Assembly (NCBI RefSeq): GCF_030403745.1
Contig: NZ_JAQMWP010000006.1
Coordinates: forward strand, 372,001 to 436,000
Length of the DNA: 64,000 nucleotides
Direction of reading: 5' to 3'
Source of the DNA: Streptomyces sp. S.PB5
GTDB lineage: Bacteria > Actinomycetota > Actinomycetes > Streptomycetales > Streptomycetaceae
Position numbers and translations under genes: made by a program. The notes beneath the pieces are model-generated. The model saw nothing but the letters and a program-made list of their open reading frames with translations. It had not been told where the DNA came from and searched no databases. Below, one piece after another: positions 1 through 8,787 of the stretch; within the stretch, counting starts at the first letter, position 1, and every line of letters starts with the position of its first letter.

Positions 1-491
1 ACGATCCGCTCGGGCGGCGCGATGACCCCACGCGCCCGCCCCAGATACCCCGACAGCGCCGTCCGCAGCTCGATCCGCCCCCGGGGATCGCCGTAGTCGT
101 ACGCCAACAAGGGCGCCGTGGCGATGGCTCTGCGCAGCGCCCGCAGCCAGGCCGCCGCCGGGAACGTCCCGACGTCCGGACTGCCGGGCCGCAGATCGAA
201 ACGCGGCGCACGCGCGCGTGAGGCCGCTTCGGGCGCGTCCTGACTTGCCGACGGCAGGGATGCGACCTCGGTGCCCGACCCCTGGCGGGCGGTCAGATAG
301 CCCTCGGCCACGAGCTGGTCGTAAGCCGACTTCACGGTCCCGCGCGAGACGCCGAGCTCAGCGGCGAGCCGCCGAGTGGCAGGCAGCCGAGCCCCAGGAG
401 CGAGCCGCCCGTCCCGCACGGCATCACGAAGGGCACGTTCCAGCCCGGCCCGCCGCCCATCAAGAGAGCCGAGCTCAATATGCAGGTCCAC
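1..491 (-). CDS. MocR/PdxR-type GntR regulator with aminotransferase-like domain (partial, C-terminus cut by window edge)
   Basis: This gene reads leftwards from a GTG at 491 and runs off the window, leaving about 163 residues. Residues 5-70 form a GntR winged helix-turn-helix, with the characteristic PATRRLAAELGVSRGTVKSAY recognition region split across positions 38-58. After a short linker the chain continues into the start of a class I aminotransferase fold (LLAYDYGDPRG, then LRTALSGYLGRARG), which is the signature of the MocR family. MocR proteins bind pyridoxal phosphate in the large domain and often control vitamin B6 or amino-acid genes; the target here cannot be inferred because the partner gene is outside the window. 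The C-terminal PLP lysine is not visible. Confidence 0.85.
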   Translation of the reverse strand, partial: MDLHIELGSLDGRRAGLERALRDAVRDGRLAPGARLPATRRLAAELGVSRGTVKSAYDQLVAEGYLTARQGSGTEVASLPSASQDAPEAASRARAPRFDLRPGSPDVGTFPAAAWLRALRRAIATAPLLAYDYGDPRGRIELRTALSGYLGRARGVIAPPERI

Positions 492-624
492 TGCACCCCC
501 CCAAGGGGCGCGGGGCTGTGTCTGATTTGCGGCTCCGCCGCGCGAGCGCGACAAGCCCCCACACACCCGCAGCCCGCAACGAAAGGCCGGGCACCCCACC
601 GGTACCCGGCCGTCGATCCAACCG

Positions 625-2106
625 TCAGCCCTTAAGAGAGGCCATCCAAGCCTCGATCTCTTCCGACCGCCGAGGAAGCCCGTCGGACAGGTTCCGGTTC
701 CCGTCCTCCGTCACCAGAATGTCGTCCTCGATCCGCACACCAATGCCCCGGTACTCCTCGGGCACGGTCAGATCGTCGGCCTGGAAGTACAGTCCGGGCT
801 CGACGGTGAGCACCATGCCGGGCTCCAGCGTCCCCTCGACGTACGTCTCGGTCCGCGCGGCAGCGCAGTCGTGCACGTCCATCCCGAGCATGTGCCCGGT
901 CCCGTGCAGCGTCCACCGCCGCTGCAGCCCGAGCTCCAGCACCCGCTCGACGGGCCCCTCGACGAGCCCCCACTCCACGAGCTTCTCGGCCAGCACGCGC
1001 TGCGCCGCGTCATGGAAGTCCCGGTACTTGCCGCCCGGCTGCACCGCCGCGATACCGGCCTCCTGGGCGTCGTACACGGCGTCGTAGATCTTCTTCTGGA
1101 TCTCGCTGAAGCGCCCGTTGACCGGCAGCGTGCGCGTGACGTCCGCGGTGTACAGCGTGTGCGTCTCGACGCCGGCGTCCAGCAGGAGCAGGTCACCCGA
1201 CCGCACCGGCCCGTCGTTCCGCACCCAGTGCAGCGTGCAGGCGTGCGCCCCGGCCGCGCAGATGGAGCCGTAGCCGACGTCGTTGCCCTCGACCCGCGCG
1301 CGGAGGAAGAACGTGCCCTCGATGTACCGCTCGGAGGTCGCCTCGGCCTTGTCGAGGACCTTCACCACGTCCTCGAAGCCGCGGACCGTGGAGTCGACGG
1401 CCTTCTGCAGCTCGCCGATCTCGAACTCGTCCTTGACCAGCCGCGCCTCGGACAGGAAGACCCGCAGCTCCTCGTCCCGCTCGGCGGTGACCTTGTCGGT
1501 CAGCGCGGCCTCGATGCCGGCGTCGTACCCGCGCACGACCCGCACCGGGCCGGTGGCCTCGCGCAGCTTGTCGGCCAGCTCGCGCACGTCGGAGGCGGGG
1601 ATGCCGTAGAGCGTCTCGGACTCGGTGAGGGAGTGCCGGCGGCCGACCCAGAGTTCGCCGTGGCCGGACAGCCAGAACTCGCCGTTCTCGCGGTCGGAGC
1701 GCGGCAGCAGGTAGATCGTCGCCTTGTGACCGTCGGTGGCCGGCTCCAGGACGAGGACGCCGTCCTCGGTCTGGTTGCCGGTGAGGTACGCGTACTCCAC
1801 GGAGGCTCGGAAGGGGTACTCGGTGTCGTTCGAGCGGGTCTTGAGGTTGCCCGCGGGGATCACCAGCCGCTCGCCCGGGAAACGCGCGGACAGCGCCGCA
1901 CGGCGGGCCGCGGTCTCGGCGGCCTGAGGGATCGGCTGCAGGTCGTGCAGCTCGGTGTCGGCCCAGCCGGACTTCATGCTCTCGGCGAGTTCGTCGGACA
2001 CGCCCGGGTACAGGCCGTTCTTGCGCTGCTTGATGGGCTCCTCGGTCTCTTCCGGGCCCGCTGCGGCAGCAGCAATGGACTCAGCCGGGTTGAGCTCGTC
2101 GGCCAC
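625..2106 (-). CDS. pepP: Xaa-Pro aminopeptidase (M24B)
   Basis: This cytoplasmic metallopeptidase removes an N-terminal residue preceding proline. The protein has an aminopeptidase P N-terminal domain (roughly 70-215) followed by a pita-bread M24 domain (roughly 240-480). The dimetal ligands are recognisable: Asp in LLLLDAGVE, Asp in YTADVTRTL, His in HGTGHMLGMD, Glu in TVEPGLYF and Glu in GVRIEDD. An ATG at 2112 directly abuts the AGGAGG ribosome site with no spacer, whereas the GTG at 2106 has a normal 6-base spacer, so I place the start at GTG 2106. The length (493 residues) is normal for actinobacterial PepP. The acidic N-terminal tail before residue 30 is not part of the fold. Confidence 0.93.
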   Translation of the reverse strand: MADELNPAESIAAAAAGPEETEEPIKQRKNGLYPGVSDELAESMKSGWADTELHDLQPIPQAAETAARRAALSARFPGERLVIPAGNLKTRSNDTEYPFRASVEYAYLTGNQTEDGVLVLEPATDGHKATIYLLPRSDRENGEFWLSGHGELWVGRRHSLTESETLYGIPASDVRELADKLREATGPVRVVRGYDAGIEAALTDKVTAERDEELRVFLSEARLVKDEFEIGELQKAVDSTVRGFEDVVKVLDKAEATSERYIEGTFFLRARVEGNDVGYGSICAAGAHACTLHWVRNDGPVRSGDLLLLDAGVETHTLYTADVTRTLPVNGRFSEIQKKIYDAVYDAQEAGIAAVQPGGKYRDFHDAAQRVLAEKLVEWGLVEGPVERVLELGLQRRWTLHGTGHMLGMDVHDCAAARTETYVEGTLEPGMVLTVEPGLYFQADDLTVPEEYRGIGVRIEDDILVTEDGNRNLSDGLPRRSEEIEAWMASLKG

Positions 2107-2206
2107 GGTCATCCTCCTAGATACGGCACTGGACCCCCTCCATCGTACGGTCGTGCGGAAGGGGGCCCAGGGCCGGAAGACCTGTTACCGAGCGCTCATC
2201 GAGGGG

Positions 2207-3754
2207 CTACTCGAAGTGCGCGGCGAGCAGCACGACGTCCTCCTCGGAGTCCGCCACGTCGAGCCCGTCCGGCAGCACGGTCCGCAGGACGTGATCGGCG
2301 ATCGCGTCCGGGTCGTGCCGCAGCGCCTTCGGCACCCCGGCCGCCGCCGCGTGCAGCCGCGCGAAGGCCCGGTCGGTGGCGTCGCCGGTGCGGTGCAGCA
2401 GCCCGTCGGTGTACAGCAGAACCGTCTCTCCCGGCTCGGCCTGGAGCTCCACGCTGGGCGCCTCCCAGCAGGTGAGCATCCCGAGCGGCGCCGACACGGA
2501 CGTCTCCACGAACTCGGTGCGCCGCTCCCCGACCAGCAGCGGCGGGCAGTGCCCGGCACCGGCCAGCGTGATCTTGCGCAGTGCGGGCTCGCAGTAGGCG
2601 AACAGTGCGGTGGCCGAGCGGGCGGGTTCGGTCAGCCGCAGCAGCAGCTCCAGGTCGGACAGGACGGCGACGGGGTCCTCGCCCTCCATCACGGCGTACG
2701 CGCGCAGGGACGCCCTCAGCCGTCCCATCGCGGCGACCGCGCTCGGCCCCGAGCCGGTCACCGAGCCCACCGCGAGACCGAGCGCGGCATCGGGCAGCGG
2801 CAGCGCGTCGTACCAGTCGCCGCCGCCGCGCGGGCCGGTGCGGTGCCGGGCGGCGAGCTGGACGCCGGCGACGCGGGGGAGCCGGGACGGCAGCAGTTCC
2901 TCCGACATCGTCGCCATGCACACGCGCGTGCGCTCGACTTCGACGAGGCGCGCCAGGTGCTCGGTCGCGTAGCGCGCGTACAGGCCGACGAGGTGGCGCT
3001 GGCGCTCGGCCGGTTCGGCGGGCTCGTCGTACAGCCACACCGCGGCGCCGATCCGGCCGGCGGCCTCGGAGGCGAGCGGGAGCGCGTAACAGGCCGCATA
3101 ACCGAGGCGGGCGGCCACCTCGCGGTGGCGGGGATCCAGGCCGTCCTCGGCGAAGAGGTCGGGCTCGGCGATCTCGCCGTCGGCGCCCGGCAGTCCGTCG
3201 AGGATCTTGCCGTACGACATGGCGCTGCGCGGCACGGTCTCGATGTGACCGAGATCGGCCCGGGCCAGGCCCAGGCCGATCGTGGTGTCGGGGCCGAGTC
3301 CGTCGCCCGGTTCCAGTACGACGAGACCGCGCCGGGCGCCCACCAGGGCGGCTCCGGCGCGCAGCAACTCGGTCAGGGCCCCCGGGAGTGCGTCCGTGCG
3401 GGCCAGACGTTCCGTGAGTTCGTGGAGGGTCGTGAGGTCGGAGACCCAGCCTGCGAGCCGGTCCTGGAGCAGGGCCCCCGGTGCGTTCGGCGCGTTGGGC
3501 GAAGGGGCCGGAGAGGTGTCCGGGACAGCGGGCGCGGGCGCGACAGTGTGTGCGGGCGAGGGAACCGTTGAATCGATTCCGGCCACTTTCGGAGGGTGAG
3601 GGGCGTTCATGGCGTCCGGCTTTCCGACCGGTGCGTATTGCTCAAAAGCATCGCAAACCCCCATGTCATTCTGCGCCGCTAGCAGTGTCTCCACATGTAC
3701 ACGCACTCGTGAGGGGATGTCCAGCATTGTCCTGCCGGGATTCCTGGTGTCCAT
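2207..3754 (-). CDS. GAF-domain SpoIIE/PP2C-family serine phosphatase
   Basis: A GAF sensor domain (about residues 120-270, starting near WVSDLTTLHELTERL) precedes a SpoIIE-type PP2C domain (about 290-515). The phosphatase shows the family signature GPRGGGDWYDALPL with a metal-binding Asp, GHCPPLL, and LLYTDGLLHRTGD, so it should be catalytically competent. Proteins of this class dephosphorylate anti-anti-sigma factors and thereby release SigB/F-type sigma factors; two such sigma genes lie at the other end of this window, but no direct link is shown. The start is uncertain: ATG 3754 has only GGTGA near it, and ATG 3727 (MLDIPSRVRV) has a weak GCAGGA. The N-terminal 45 residues are separated from the GAF domain by a Pro/Ala-rich linker. 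It is transcribed divergently from the degenerate Prim-Pol gene. Confidence 0.9.
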   Translation of the reverse strand: MDTRNPGRTMLDIPSRVRVHVETLLAAQNDMGVCDAFEQYAPVGKPDAMNAPHPPKVAGIDSTVPSPAHTVAPAPAVPDTSPAPSPNAPNAPGALLQDRLAGWVSDLTTLHELTERLARTDALPGALTELLRAGAALVGARRGLVVLEPGDGLGPDTTIGLGLARADLGHIETVPRSAMSYGKILDGLPGADGEIAEPDLFAEDGLDPRHREVAARLGYAACYALPLASEAAGRIGAAVWLYDEPAEPAERQRHLVGLYARYATEHLARLVEVERTRVCMATMSEELLPSRLPRVAGVQLAARHRTGPRGGGDWYDALPLPDAALGLAVGSVTGSGPSAVAAMGRLRASLRAYAVMEGEDPVAVLSDLELLLRLTEPARSATALFAYCEPALRKITLAGAGHCPPLLVGERRTEFVETSVSAPLGMLTCWEAPSVELQAEPGETVLLYTDGLLHRTGDATDRAFARLHAAAAGVPKALRHDPDAIADHVLRTVLPDGLDVADSEEDVVLLAAHFE

Positions 3755-4221
3755 GGGTCACCGGTGCCCCTCTTGCCGAAAAGCAAAGTTGGCTTAAAAC
3801 TGACTCGGGTAACGGCCTATTGCGGTCGACTGGCCTTGCTCCACAGAGCGTCACAGCGGTCGTGATGGGTACGTACTCGGAGAAGGCCAGGGGTGGTTGA
3901 CAGCCACCCGGAACCTGGTGGCGGACCCGGGCGTCTTAGCCACCGACGACCGAGCCCCATCCTCCGTGGCGGAGGCGAAGAGAAACACGCGGGACGGCAA
4001 AAACGCCAGACTTCGCCACCCCCACGCCACGCCCATGCTTTTGATAGATGCAGTGTGGGTCAGGCTGCCGCGGACGCAGCCAACGCTCGGCCCATATGGG
4101 GTTCCCCTTGTCTCGGACAAGGGTGTGATGCGCCAACAGGTACGCACAGTGCAGTGATCGACACATGGTGTGATGTGGTCCACGGTGTTGCCAGCGGTGC
4201 AACGGAAAGGAACGAGCGCTC
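3755..4221. other. Divergent intergenic region without a gene
   Basis: This 467-bp stretch separates the divergently transcribed phosphatase and Prim-Pol-like genes. I see no credible coding frame or structural RNA. It contains one notable palindrome at 4105-4123 (listed separately), about 100 bp upstream of the rightward gene, and otherwise presumably holds the two promoters. Confidence 0.6.
4105..4123. promoter_or_regulatory. Perfect 8-bp inverted repeat, candidate operator
   Basis: The arms CCCTTGTC and GACAAGGG are perfect and separated by TCG. The position, about 100 bp upstream of the ATG at 4222 in a divergent promoter region, fits an operator. A stem-loop in the 5' leader is the alternative. 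No regulator is assigned. Confidence 0.4.
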
Positions 4222-4887
4222 ATGCGCGAGATCCTCGGAAAGGCACGCAGGCTCCTGTCCAAGCGGAACGACGGGGGGCCTGAGTTGCTCAGCGCGGCCC
4301 TGACCTTCGCGACGGAATGGCAGTGGCCCGTACTCCCCGGCGCGGCGCCGGACCCGCAGGGGCGGGCTCGTTGCAGCTGCCCCGACCCCGAGTGCACGGT
4401 CCCCGGCGCACATCCCTTCGACCCCGGACTCCTCGCGGCCACCACCGACGAGCGCATGGTGCGCTGGTGGTGGACCAACCGGCCCGCCGCGCCGATCGTC
4501 CTCGCGACCGGCGGCAAGGCGCCCTGCGCGGTCTCCCTTCCGGCCCTCGCCGCCTCCCGTGCGCTGGCCGCCCTCGACCGCCAGGGCATGCGCCTCGGCC
4601 CGGTGGTCGCCTCGCCCACCCGCTGGGCGATCCTCGTCAAGCCGTACTCCATGGAGCAGTTGGGCGAACTGCTGTACGCCAAGGACTTCGTCCCCGGCTC
4701 CCTGCGCTTCCACGGCGAGGGCGGCTACATCGCCCTGCCCCCGTCCGAGACGGGCCGCGGCGACCTCCGCTGGGAGCGCGCCCCGCTGCCCGGCTCGGCC
4801 TCCCCCTGGGTGCCCGATGTCGAGGCCGTGGTGGACGCGGTGGTGGACGCCCTCACTCGTACGGGTGTGAGCGCGCCCGAGTTGTAG
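4222..4887 (+). CDS. Prim-Pol-fold protein lacking the catalytic DxD (degenerate bifunctional DNA primase/polymerase N-terminal family)
   Basis: The 221-residue protein follows the layout of the bifunctional DNA primase/polymerase N-terminal domain: an N-terminal helix ending in WQWPVLPG, a Cys-rich segment CSCPDPECTVPGAHP (about 54-68), WWWTNRPAAPIVLATGG, and a C-terminal GEGGYIALPPS segment. Active members carry an Asp-x-Asp metal site after the VAT-GG strand; here that stretch reads APCAVSLPALA, so the site is missing. I infer a non-catalytic structural or regulatory role. The start ATG is preceded by GGAAAGGAACG. It is followed after 56 bp by a small secreted-protein gene. The second Prim-Pol gene at 18966 keeps the motif. 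Confidence 0.8.
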   Translation: MREILGKARRLLSKRNDGGPELLSAALTFATEWQWPVLPGAAPDPQGRARCSCPDPECTVPGAHPFDPGLLAATTDERMVRWWWTNRPAAPIVLATGGKAPCAVSLPALAASRALAALDRQGMRLGPVVASPTRWAILVKPYSMEQLGELLYAKDFVPGSLRFHGEGGYIALPPSETGRGDLRWERAPLPGSASPWVPDVEAVVDAVVDALTRTGVSAPEL

Positions 4888-4943
4888 GGGTGTCGGGCGC
4901 GCGCGGAACCAGCCGTCCGCGCGTGCTCGTTATCGTCCCCCTC

Positions 4944-5510
4944 ATGAACCTTCGTCTGCTCGCCCTCGCGGGTGTCGCGGTGTGCGCCGTCGCGCTTCCT
5001 CTGGCCGTGGCGTCCGCGGGACAGGTGGGCGAGGAGACTCGAACTGCCGTACGAGACGCGGCGCACGACGATCACAAGGCGCGGGACGAGTCCGAGGCGC
5101 GGGACGAGTCCGCTCCCTCCGTCGAGCCCTCCCGCTCCCCCTTGCTCCTCGGCCTCAGGCTCGCCACCGCCGCCCGCTGCGGACCCGAACTCACCGCCCC
5201 CGAGGGCATCGAGGCGCAGACCTGTGTCCTCACCCAGGGCGAGGAGACGTGGGCGCGCACCTACTACCGCAATGTCACCGGCGGCGAGCTGGACTCCGTC
5301 CTCAGCCTCATGGCGCCCGGCGGCCGCACCGTGCAGATGTACTGCGCCGTGGGCGCGGGCGACGAGCCGGGGACCTGCGAGACGCCCCGGGAGCGGACCC
5401 AGGGCGAGCCGGGCGCGTACACGGCGATCGCGGAGTTCGCGGGGCCGGGCGGCGCGGGACCGCTCCTGCTGCGCTCCGGAAGCAACTCCGCGGAGCCTAC
5501 GGGCAGTTGA
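4944..5510 (+). CDS. Small secreted protein of unknown function
   Basis: This 188-residue protein begins with a clear Sec signal peptide (MNLRLLALAGVAVCAVALPL, cleavage near VASAG at 24-26). A charged, low-complexity linker with a repeated RDESEARDESAP-like segment (about 45-65) leads to a compact domain of about 110 residues with four cysteines (ARCGPEL, TCVLTQG, YCAVGAG, TCETPRE), which could form two disulfides. I do not recognise the family. The ATG at 4944 was preferred because upstream in-frame codons belong to the shadow of the preceding gene. A strong hairpin follows at 5552. Confidence 0.75.
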   Translation: MNLRLLALAGVAVCAVALPLAVASAGQVGEETRTAVRDAAHDDHKARDESEARDESAPSVEPSRSPLLLGLRLATAARCGPELTAPEGIEAQTCVLTQGEETWARTYYRNVTGGELDSVLSLMAPGGRTVQMYCAVGAGDEPGTCETPRERTQGEPGAYTAIAEFAGPGGAGPLLLRSGSNSAEPTGS

Positions 5511-5551
5511 CACCCGGCAGCACTCTGTAAAGGCGGCCGGACACACAAAGA

Positions 5552-5589
5552 CCCGGTTGCTGGCGACGGGGGATGCACCAGCAACCGGG
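5552..5589 (+). terminator. Hairpin terminator
   Basis: A perfect 12-bp stem (CCCGGTTGCTGG / CCAGCAACCGGG) with a 14-nt loop lies 42 bp after the stop of the secreted-protein gene and between convergent genes. There is no T-run, as is common in Streptomyces. Confidence 0.7.
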
Positions 5590-5710
5590 CTACTGGAACG
5601 GTAACAAGAGATCGGCAGTTCGCAAATTCGATCTCGCTTATTCATCGGCTTTCCGGACACCGACTCACTTGCCCGGAGGGGGAGTTGTGATCGGAATCAG
5701 CCGCCGCGAC

Positions 5711-5753
5711 AGCCCGGGGGCCAGCTGACCGACGAGTCAGCAAGCCCCCGGCT
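5711..5753 (-). terminator. Hairpin terminator (imperfect)
   Basis: AGCCCGGGGGC and GCCCCCGGCT pair over about 10 bp with one bulged C. It lies just beyond the stop of the leftward DUF5926 gene and probably terminates it. Confidence 0.5.
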
Positions 5754-5765
5754 CGAACCTCTGTT

Positions 5766-6731
5766 TCAGCTGAGCGTGACCTGTCGGTTGGTCAGGCCGC
5801 CACGCGCGCGCCGCTCGTCCCCGGTGAGCGGAGCGTCCGAGGCCAGCGCGGCGGTGAGCCGCTCGGCGAACTCGGCCGCCGGCTTCTCCACATCGTCCGC
5901 GGTGACCCCGCTCGGCAGGTCCCAGACCGGCACGGTGAGCCCGTGCGCACGGAAGGAACCCACGAGTCGAGTGCCCTCGCCCAGGCCCGACTTCCCGGCC
6001 GCGTGCAGCCGCGCGAGCGCGTCCAGAAGCTGCTCCTCGGGATACGGCATCACCCACCGCAGGTGGTTCTTGTCCGGCGTCTCGCACCAGTAGGCGGCGT
6101 CCACGCCCTGCAGTTTCGCGGTCGGGATGGCCGCGGCGTTGGCCCGCTCCAGGGAGGCGGTCACCTCCGGGGTGGCGTTCTGCGCGTCCGGCACCCAGAA
6201 CTCGAAGCCCGCGTGCACGACTGGCTCGAACACGCCTTCGGGGTCGAGGAGATCCTGCAGTCGCGGACCGTCGGCCGGGGCGCGACGGCCCTGCACCGGC
6301 GTGCCCGGGTCGGCGGTGAGGGCGCGCTGGAGGGTGTCGGCGAGGTCGCGGCTGATGTCACCCGACGCCGTGTCGTTCTGCAGGCCCAGCAGCACCGAGC
6401 CGTCGTCGCGGCGCAGTGCCGGCCATGCCATCGGCAGCACGGTGGCCAGGGAGACCGACGGGACGCCCTCGGGGAGGCCGCCCTTGAGCGTCAGTTCGAC
6501 CGTGGCGGCCGGGACCAGCTCGCGCAGGGCCACCCAGTCCCCCTCGCTTGGCAGTCCCTCGAACGGACGCTGCACCAGCTCGGTCACCGCGTGCGCGGCC
6601 TCCCGGCCGTGGCAGGCCTTGTAGCGGCGGCCGCTGCCGCAGGGGCAGGGCTCGCGGGCGCCGACGACCGGGATCTCTCCATCAGTGATCTGAGGGCGCT
6701 TGGCCTTCGTCTGGGGTCGCTTCTTGGCCAT
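5766..6731 (-). CDS. DUF5926 family protein with N-terminal SEC-C zinc motif
   Basis: The basic N-terminus (MAKKRPQTKAKRPQ) is followed by a SEC-C motif, CPCGSGRRYKACHG, at about 33-46, a zinc-binding element also found at the C-terminus of SecA. The remainder (about 50-321) matches the actinobacterial DUF5926 protein whose biochemical role is not established. A possible ribosome or nucleic-acid association is suggested only by the basic tail and zinc motif. The gene is monocistronic, with ATG 6731 giving the sole sensible start. It lies downstream of the ATPase gene on the same strand, 139 bp away. Confidence 0.85.
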   Translation of the reverse strand: MAKKRPQTKAKRPQITDGEIPVVGAREPCPCGSGRRYKACHGREAAHAVTELVQRPFEGLPSEGDWVALRELVPAATVELTLKGGLPEGVPSVSLATVLPMAWPALRRDDGSVLLGLQNDTASGDISRDLADTLQRALTADPGTPVQGRRAPADGPRLQDLLDPEGVFEPVVHAGFEFWVPDAQNATPEVTASLERANAAAIPTAKLQGVDAAYWCETPDKNHLRWVMPYPEEQLLDALARLHAAGKSGLGEGTRLVGSFRAHGLTVPVWDLPSGVTADDVEKPAAEFAERLTAALASDAPLTGDERRARGGLTNRQVTLS

Positions 6732-6870
6732 CGTGAGGTCTCCCGGTTACGGCTCGTCTCGTACGGCGGGAGCCTAGCCGTTCACGGGGGGAGCGACGGG
6801 AGCCTGTGGACAACGTGGTCCGGTGTGCCGACCCTGTGGACGACGTGCCCGGCGGTTGGGCCGCGTCGCC

Positions 6871-7509
6871 TCAGTCCAGGTCGGTGAACGCGTCCGCGAA
6901 GTCCAGATCGGCGATCGCCGACACCGAGGGGGCCGTCACGCGCGTGGCGAAGTCGTCGCGGCGGTGGCCGGCGTCCGGATCATGAACGTCGTCGTGGACG
7001 ACGACCCACACCGTGACCTCACCGCGGGCGTCGTCCCGGACGCCCCAGTCGTCGGACAGTGCGGAGATGATGTTCAGCCCGCGGCCGCCGTGTGCGGTGA
7101 CCGAGGGCGTGGCCGGAGCAGGGCGGGTGGGCCCGCCGCCGTCCGTCACCTCGACCGTGAGTCTGCCACCGGTGTCCACCCGCCAGGCGGCGCGGACATC
7201 GCCGTCCCCGGCCAGGGCGTCGCCCAGTGGCCGGCCGTGCTTGCACGCATTGCTCAAGAGTTCGGAAAGAATCAGTACGGCATCGTCGATGACCGCTTCC
7301 GACACACCACCCGTGCGCAGCTGAGAACGCATCCGGTGTCTTGCTTCCCCCACGCCCGCAGGGCCATGGGGTACGGCCATGCTCGACGACGTGGGCACCT
7401 CCTGTGCCACCACCAACGCCACCCCCGAGACCTCCTTTGCCCCACGCCACGGTGTGGATGCCCCATTGGCCTGTACCGGAAACCGGCCGATGGCGGTCCG
7501 CTGACGCAT
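6871..7509 (-). CDS. RsbW-like ATP-binding protein (GHKL, anti-sigma regulatory kinase type)
   Basis: The protein carries a stand-alone HATPase_c_2 domain with N-box ELLSNACKHG and G-box GGRGLNII, and an acidic VTDGGGP between them. Stand-alone domains of this type act as serine kinases on anti-anti-sigma factors or as sigma inhibitors in Streptomyces. There is no sensor or phosphoacceptor domain. The open frame extends to 7623, but that start would be a TTG without a ribosome site; ATG 7509 (MRQRTAIGRF) is preferred, giving 212 residues. The C-terminal 35 residues are acidic and outside the fold. The partner sigma or anti-anti-sigma factor is not adjacent. Confidence 0.85.
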   Translation of the reverse strand: MRQRTAIGRFPVQANGASTPWRGAKEVSGVALVVAQEVPTSSSMAVPHGPAGVGEARHRMRSQLRTGGVSEAVIDDAVLILSELLSNACKHGRPLGDALAGDGDVRAAWRVDTGGRLTVEVTDGGGPTRPAPATPSVTAHGGRGLNIISALSDDWGVRDDARGEVTVWVVVHDDVHDPDAGHRRDDFATRVTAPSVSAIADLDFADAFTDLD

Positions 7510-7662
7510 TCGTAACGATCGAATACGGTCCGAACGCGCCGGAGCACTCCCTGTAGTCGTATGGCTGGATTTCGACGTACTGGCCGGGTGGCGAGAATGC
7601 TGGTGTCCGAGGTGCCGGGTCAAGACACCTTCACAGGTCTTTACCAGTTGTGTCCGCTTTGG

Positions 7663-8472
7663 TTATCTGTCCAGCTGGCGAAGGACCGCGCGCGGGCGGT
7701 TGGTGATGATCGCGTCGATGCCCAGCTCGACGCAGAGGTCCACGTCCTCGGGCTCGTTCACCGTCCAGACGTGCACCTGGTGACCGGCTCGTTTCAGCCG
7801 TTCGACATAGGCCGGATGATTGCGCACGATCCGCATCGAGGGGCCCGCGATCCGCACCCCGGCCGGAAGCCGACCGTCCCTCAACCGGGGTGAGACGAAC
7901 TGCATCAGATAGACCGTCGGCAGTGCCGGCGAGGCGGCACGCACGCGATGCAGCGAACGGGCCGAGAAACTCATGATCCGCACCGGCGACTCCGCGGCCG
8001 TCGCGGGCGCGTCCAGGCCGAACCGCTTCAGCAGCACCAGCAGCCGCTCCTCGACCTGCCCCGCCCACCGCGTGGGGTGCTTGGTCTCGATGGCGAGCTC
8101 CACCCGCCGCCCGGCGTCGGCGACCAGCTCGAGGAGCCGTTCCAGGGTCAGTACGGAGGTGTCCTCGCGGTCCTCCGGTCGGTGCTCCCAGTCGGGCTCC
8201 TCGTCCCGGTTCTTCCAGGAGCCGAAGTCGAGCGCGGCCAGGTCGGCCAGCTCCAGGGCGGAGACCGCCCCGCGCCCGTTGGACGTACGGTTGACGCGTC
8301 GGTCGTGGACGCAGACGAGATGGCCGTCGGCGGTCAGGCGTACATCGCACTCGAGGGCGTCGGCGCCGTCCTCGATCGCCTTCTTGTACGCGGCCAGAGT
8401 GTGCTCCGGGGCCTCCTCGGAGGCGCCACGGTGGGCGACGACCTGAATGCTGTGCTGCCGTGCGTGGGTCAC
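7663..8472 (-). CDS. Glycerophosphodiester phosphodiesterase
   Basis: This enzyme hydrolyses glycerophosphodiesters to glycerol-3-phosphate and an alcohol. The GDPD-type TIM barrel (269 residues) begins with HRGASEEAPEHTLAAY; the catalytic set His14, Glu41, Asp43 (in LECDVRLT) and His56 (in CVHD) is complete. The C-terminal strands end in VHVWTVNEPED and GIDAIITNRP, typical of the family. No signal peptide is visible, so it is probably cytoplasmic. The frame stays open for 1.8 kb upstream through the shadow of the protease gene; the first plausible start of the conserved region is GTG 8472, without a strong ribosome site. It is divergent from the HtrA-like gene. Confidence 0.9.
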   Translation of the reverse strand: MTHARQHSIQVVAHRGASEEAPEHTLAAYKKAIEDGADALECDVRLTADGHLVCVHDRRVNRTSNGRGAVSALELADLAALDFGSWKNRDEEPDWEHRPEDREDTSVLTLERLLELVADAGRRVELAIETKHPTRWAGQVEERLLVLLKRFGLDAPATAAESPVRIMSFSARSLHRVRAASPALPTVYLMQFVSPRLRDGRLPAGVRIAGPSMRIVRNHPAYVERLKRAGHQVHVWTVNEPEDVDLCVELGIDAIITNRPRAVLRQLDR

Positions 8473-8787
8473 CGCGTCATGGTGCCACCGCGGCGGGGTA
8501 CGCGTCGCACGAGGACGCCGATAGGGGGCGTGAGGAGACCGTATTCGGGCGTCATTCGGACGGCGTCCGAGGCGGTCGCCGAGATGCGCCCCTTTTGCGC
8601 AACAGGTCCCATATAAAGGATGGTCGTGGACCCACAGCCACCGCTTATGGTGCTCTGACGGCCTGTGGGAAAAGCTGACGGCATACAAAAGCACATGCAC
8701 AGCTGCATCGCGCCGGACCGTCGGCAAGCGTGACGAGCGTGACCGAGTGCGACCGAGGACAACAGCCGTGGATCGAGGAGAAAAGCT
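8473..8787. other. Divergent intergenic region
   Basis: This 315-bp region holds the promoters of the phosphodiesterase and the HtrA-like protease. I see no gene, tRNA or strong palindrome in it. The sequence immediately before 8788 contains GGAGAAAAGCT, the ribosome site for the protease. Confidence 0.6.
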
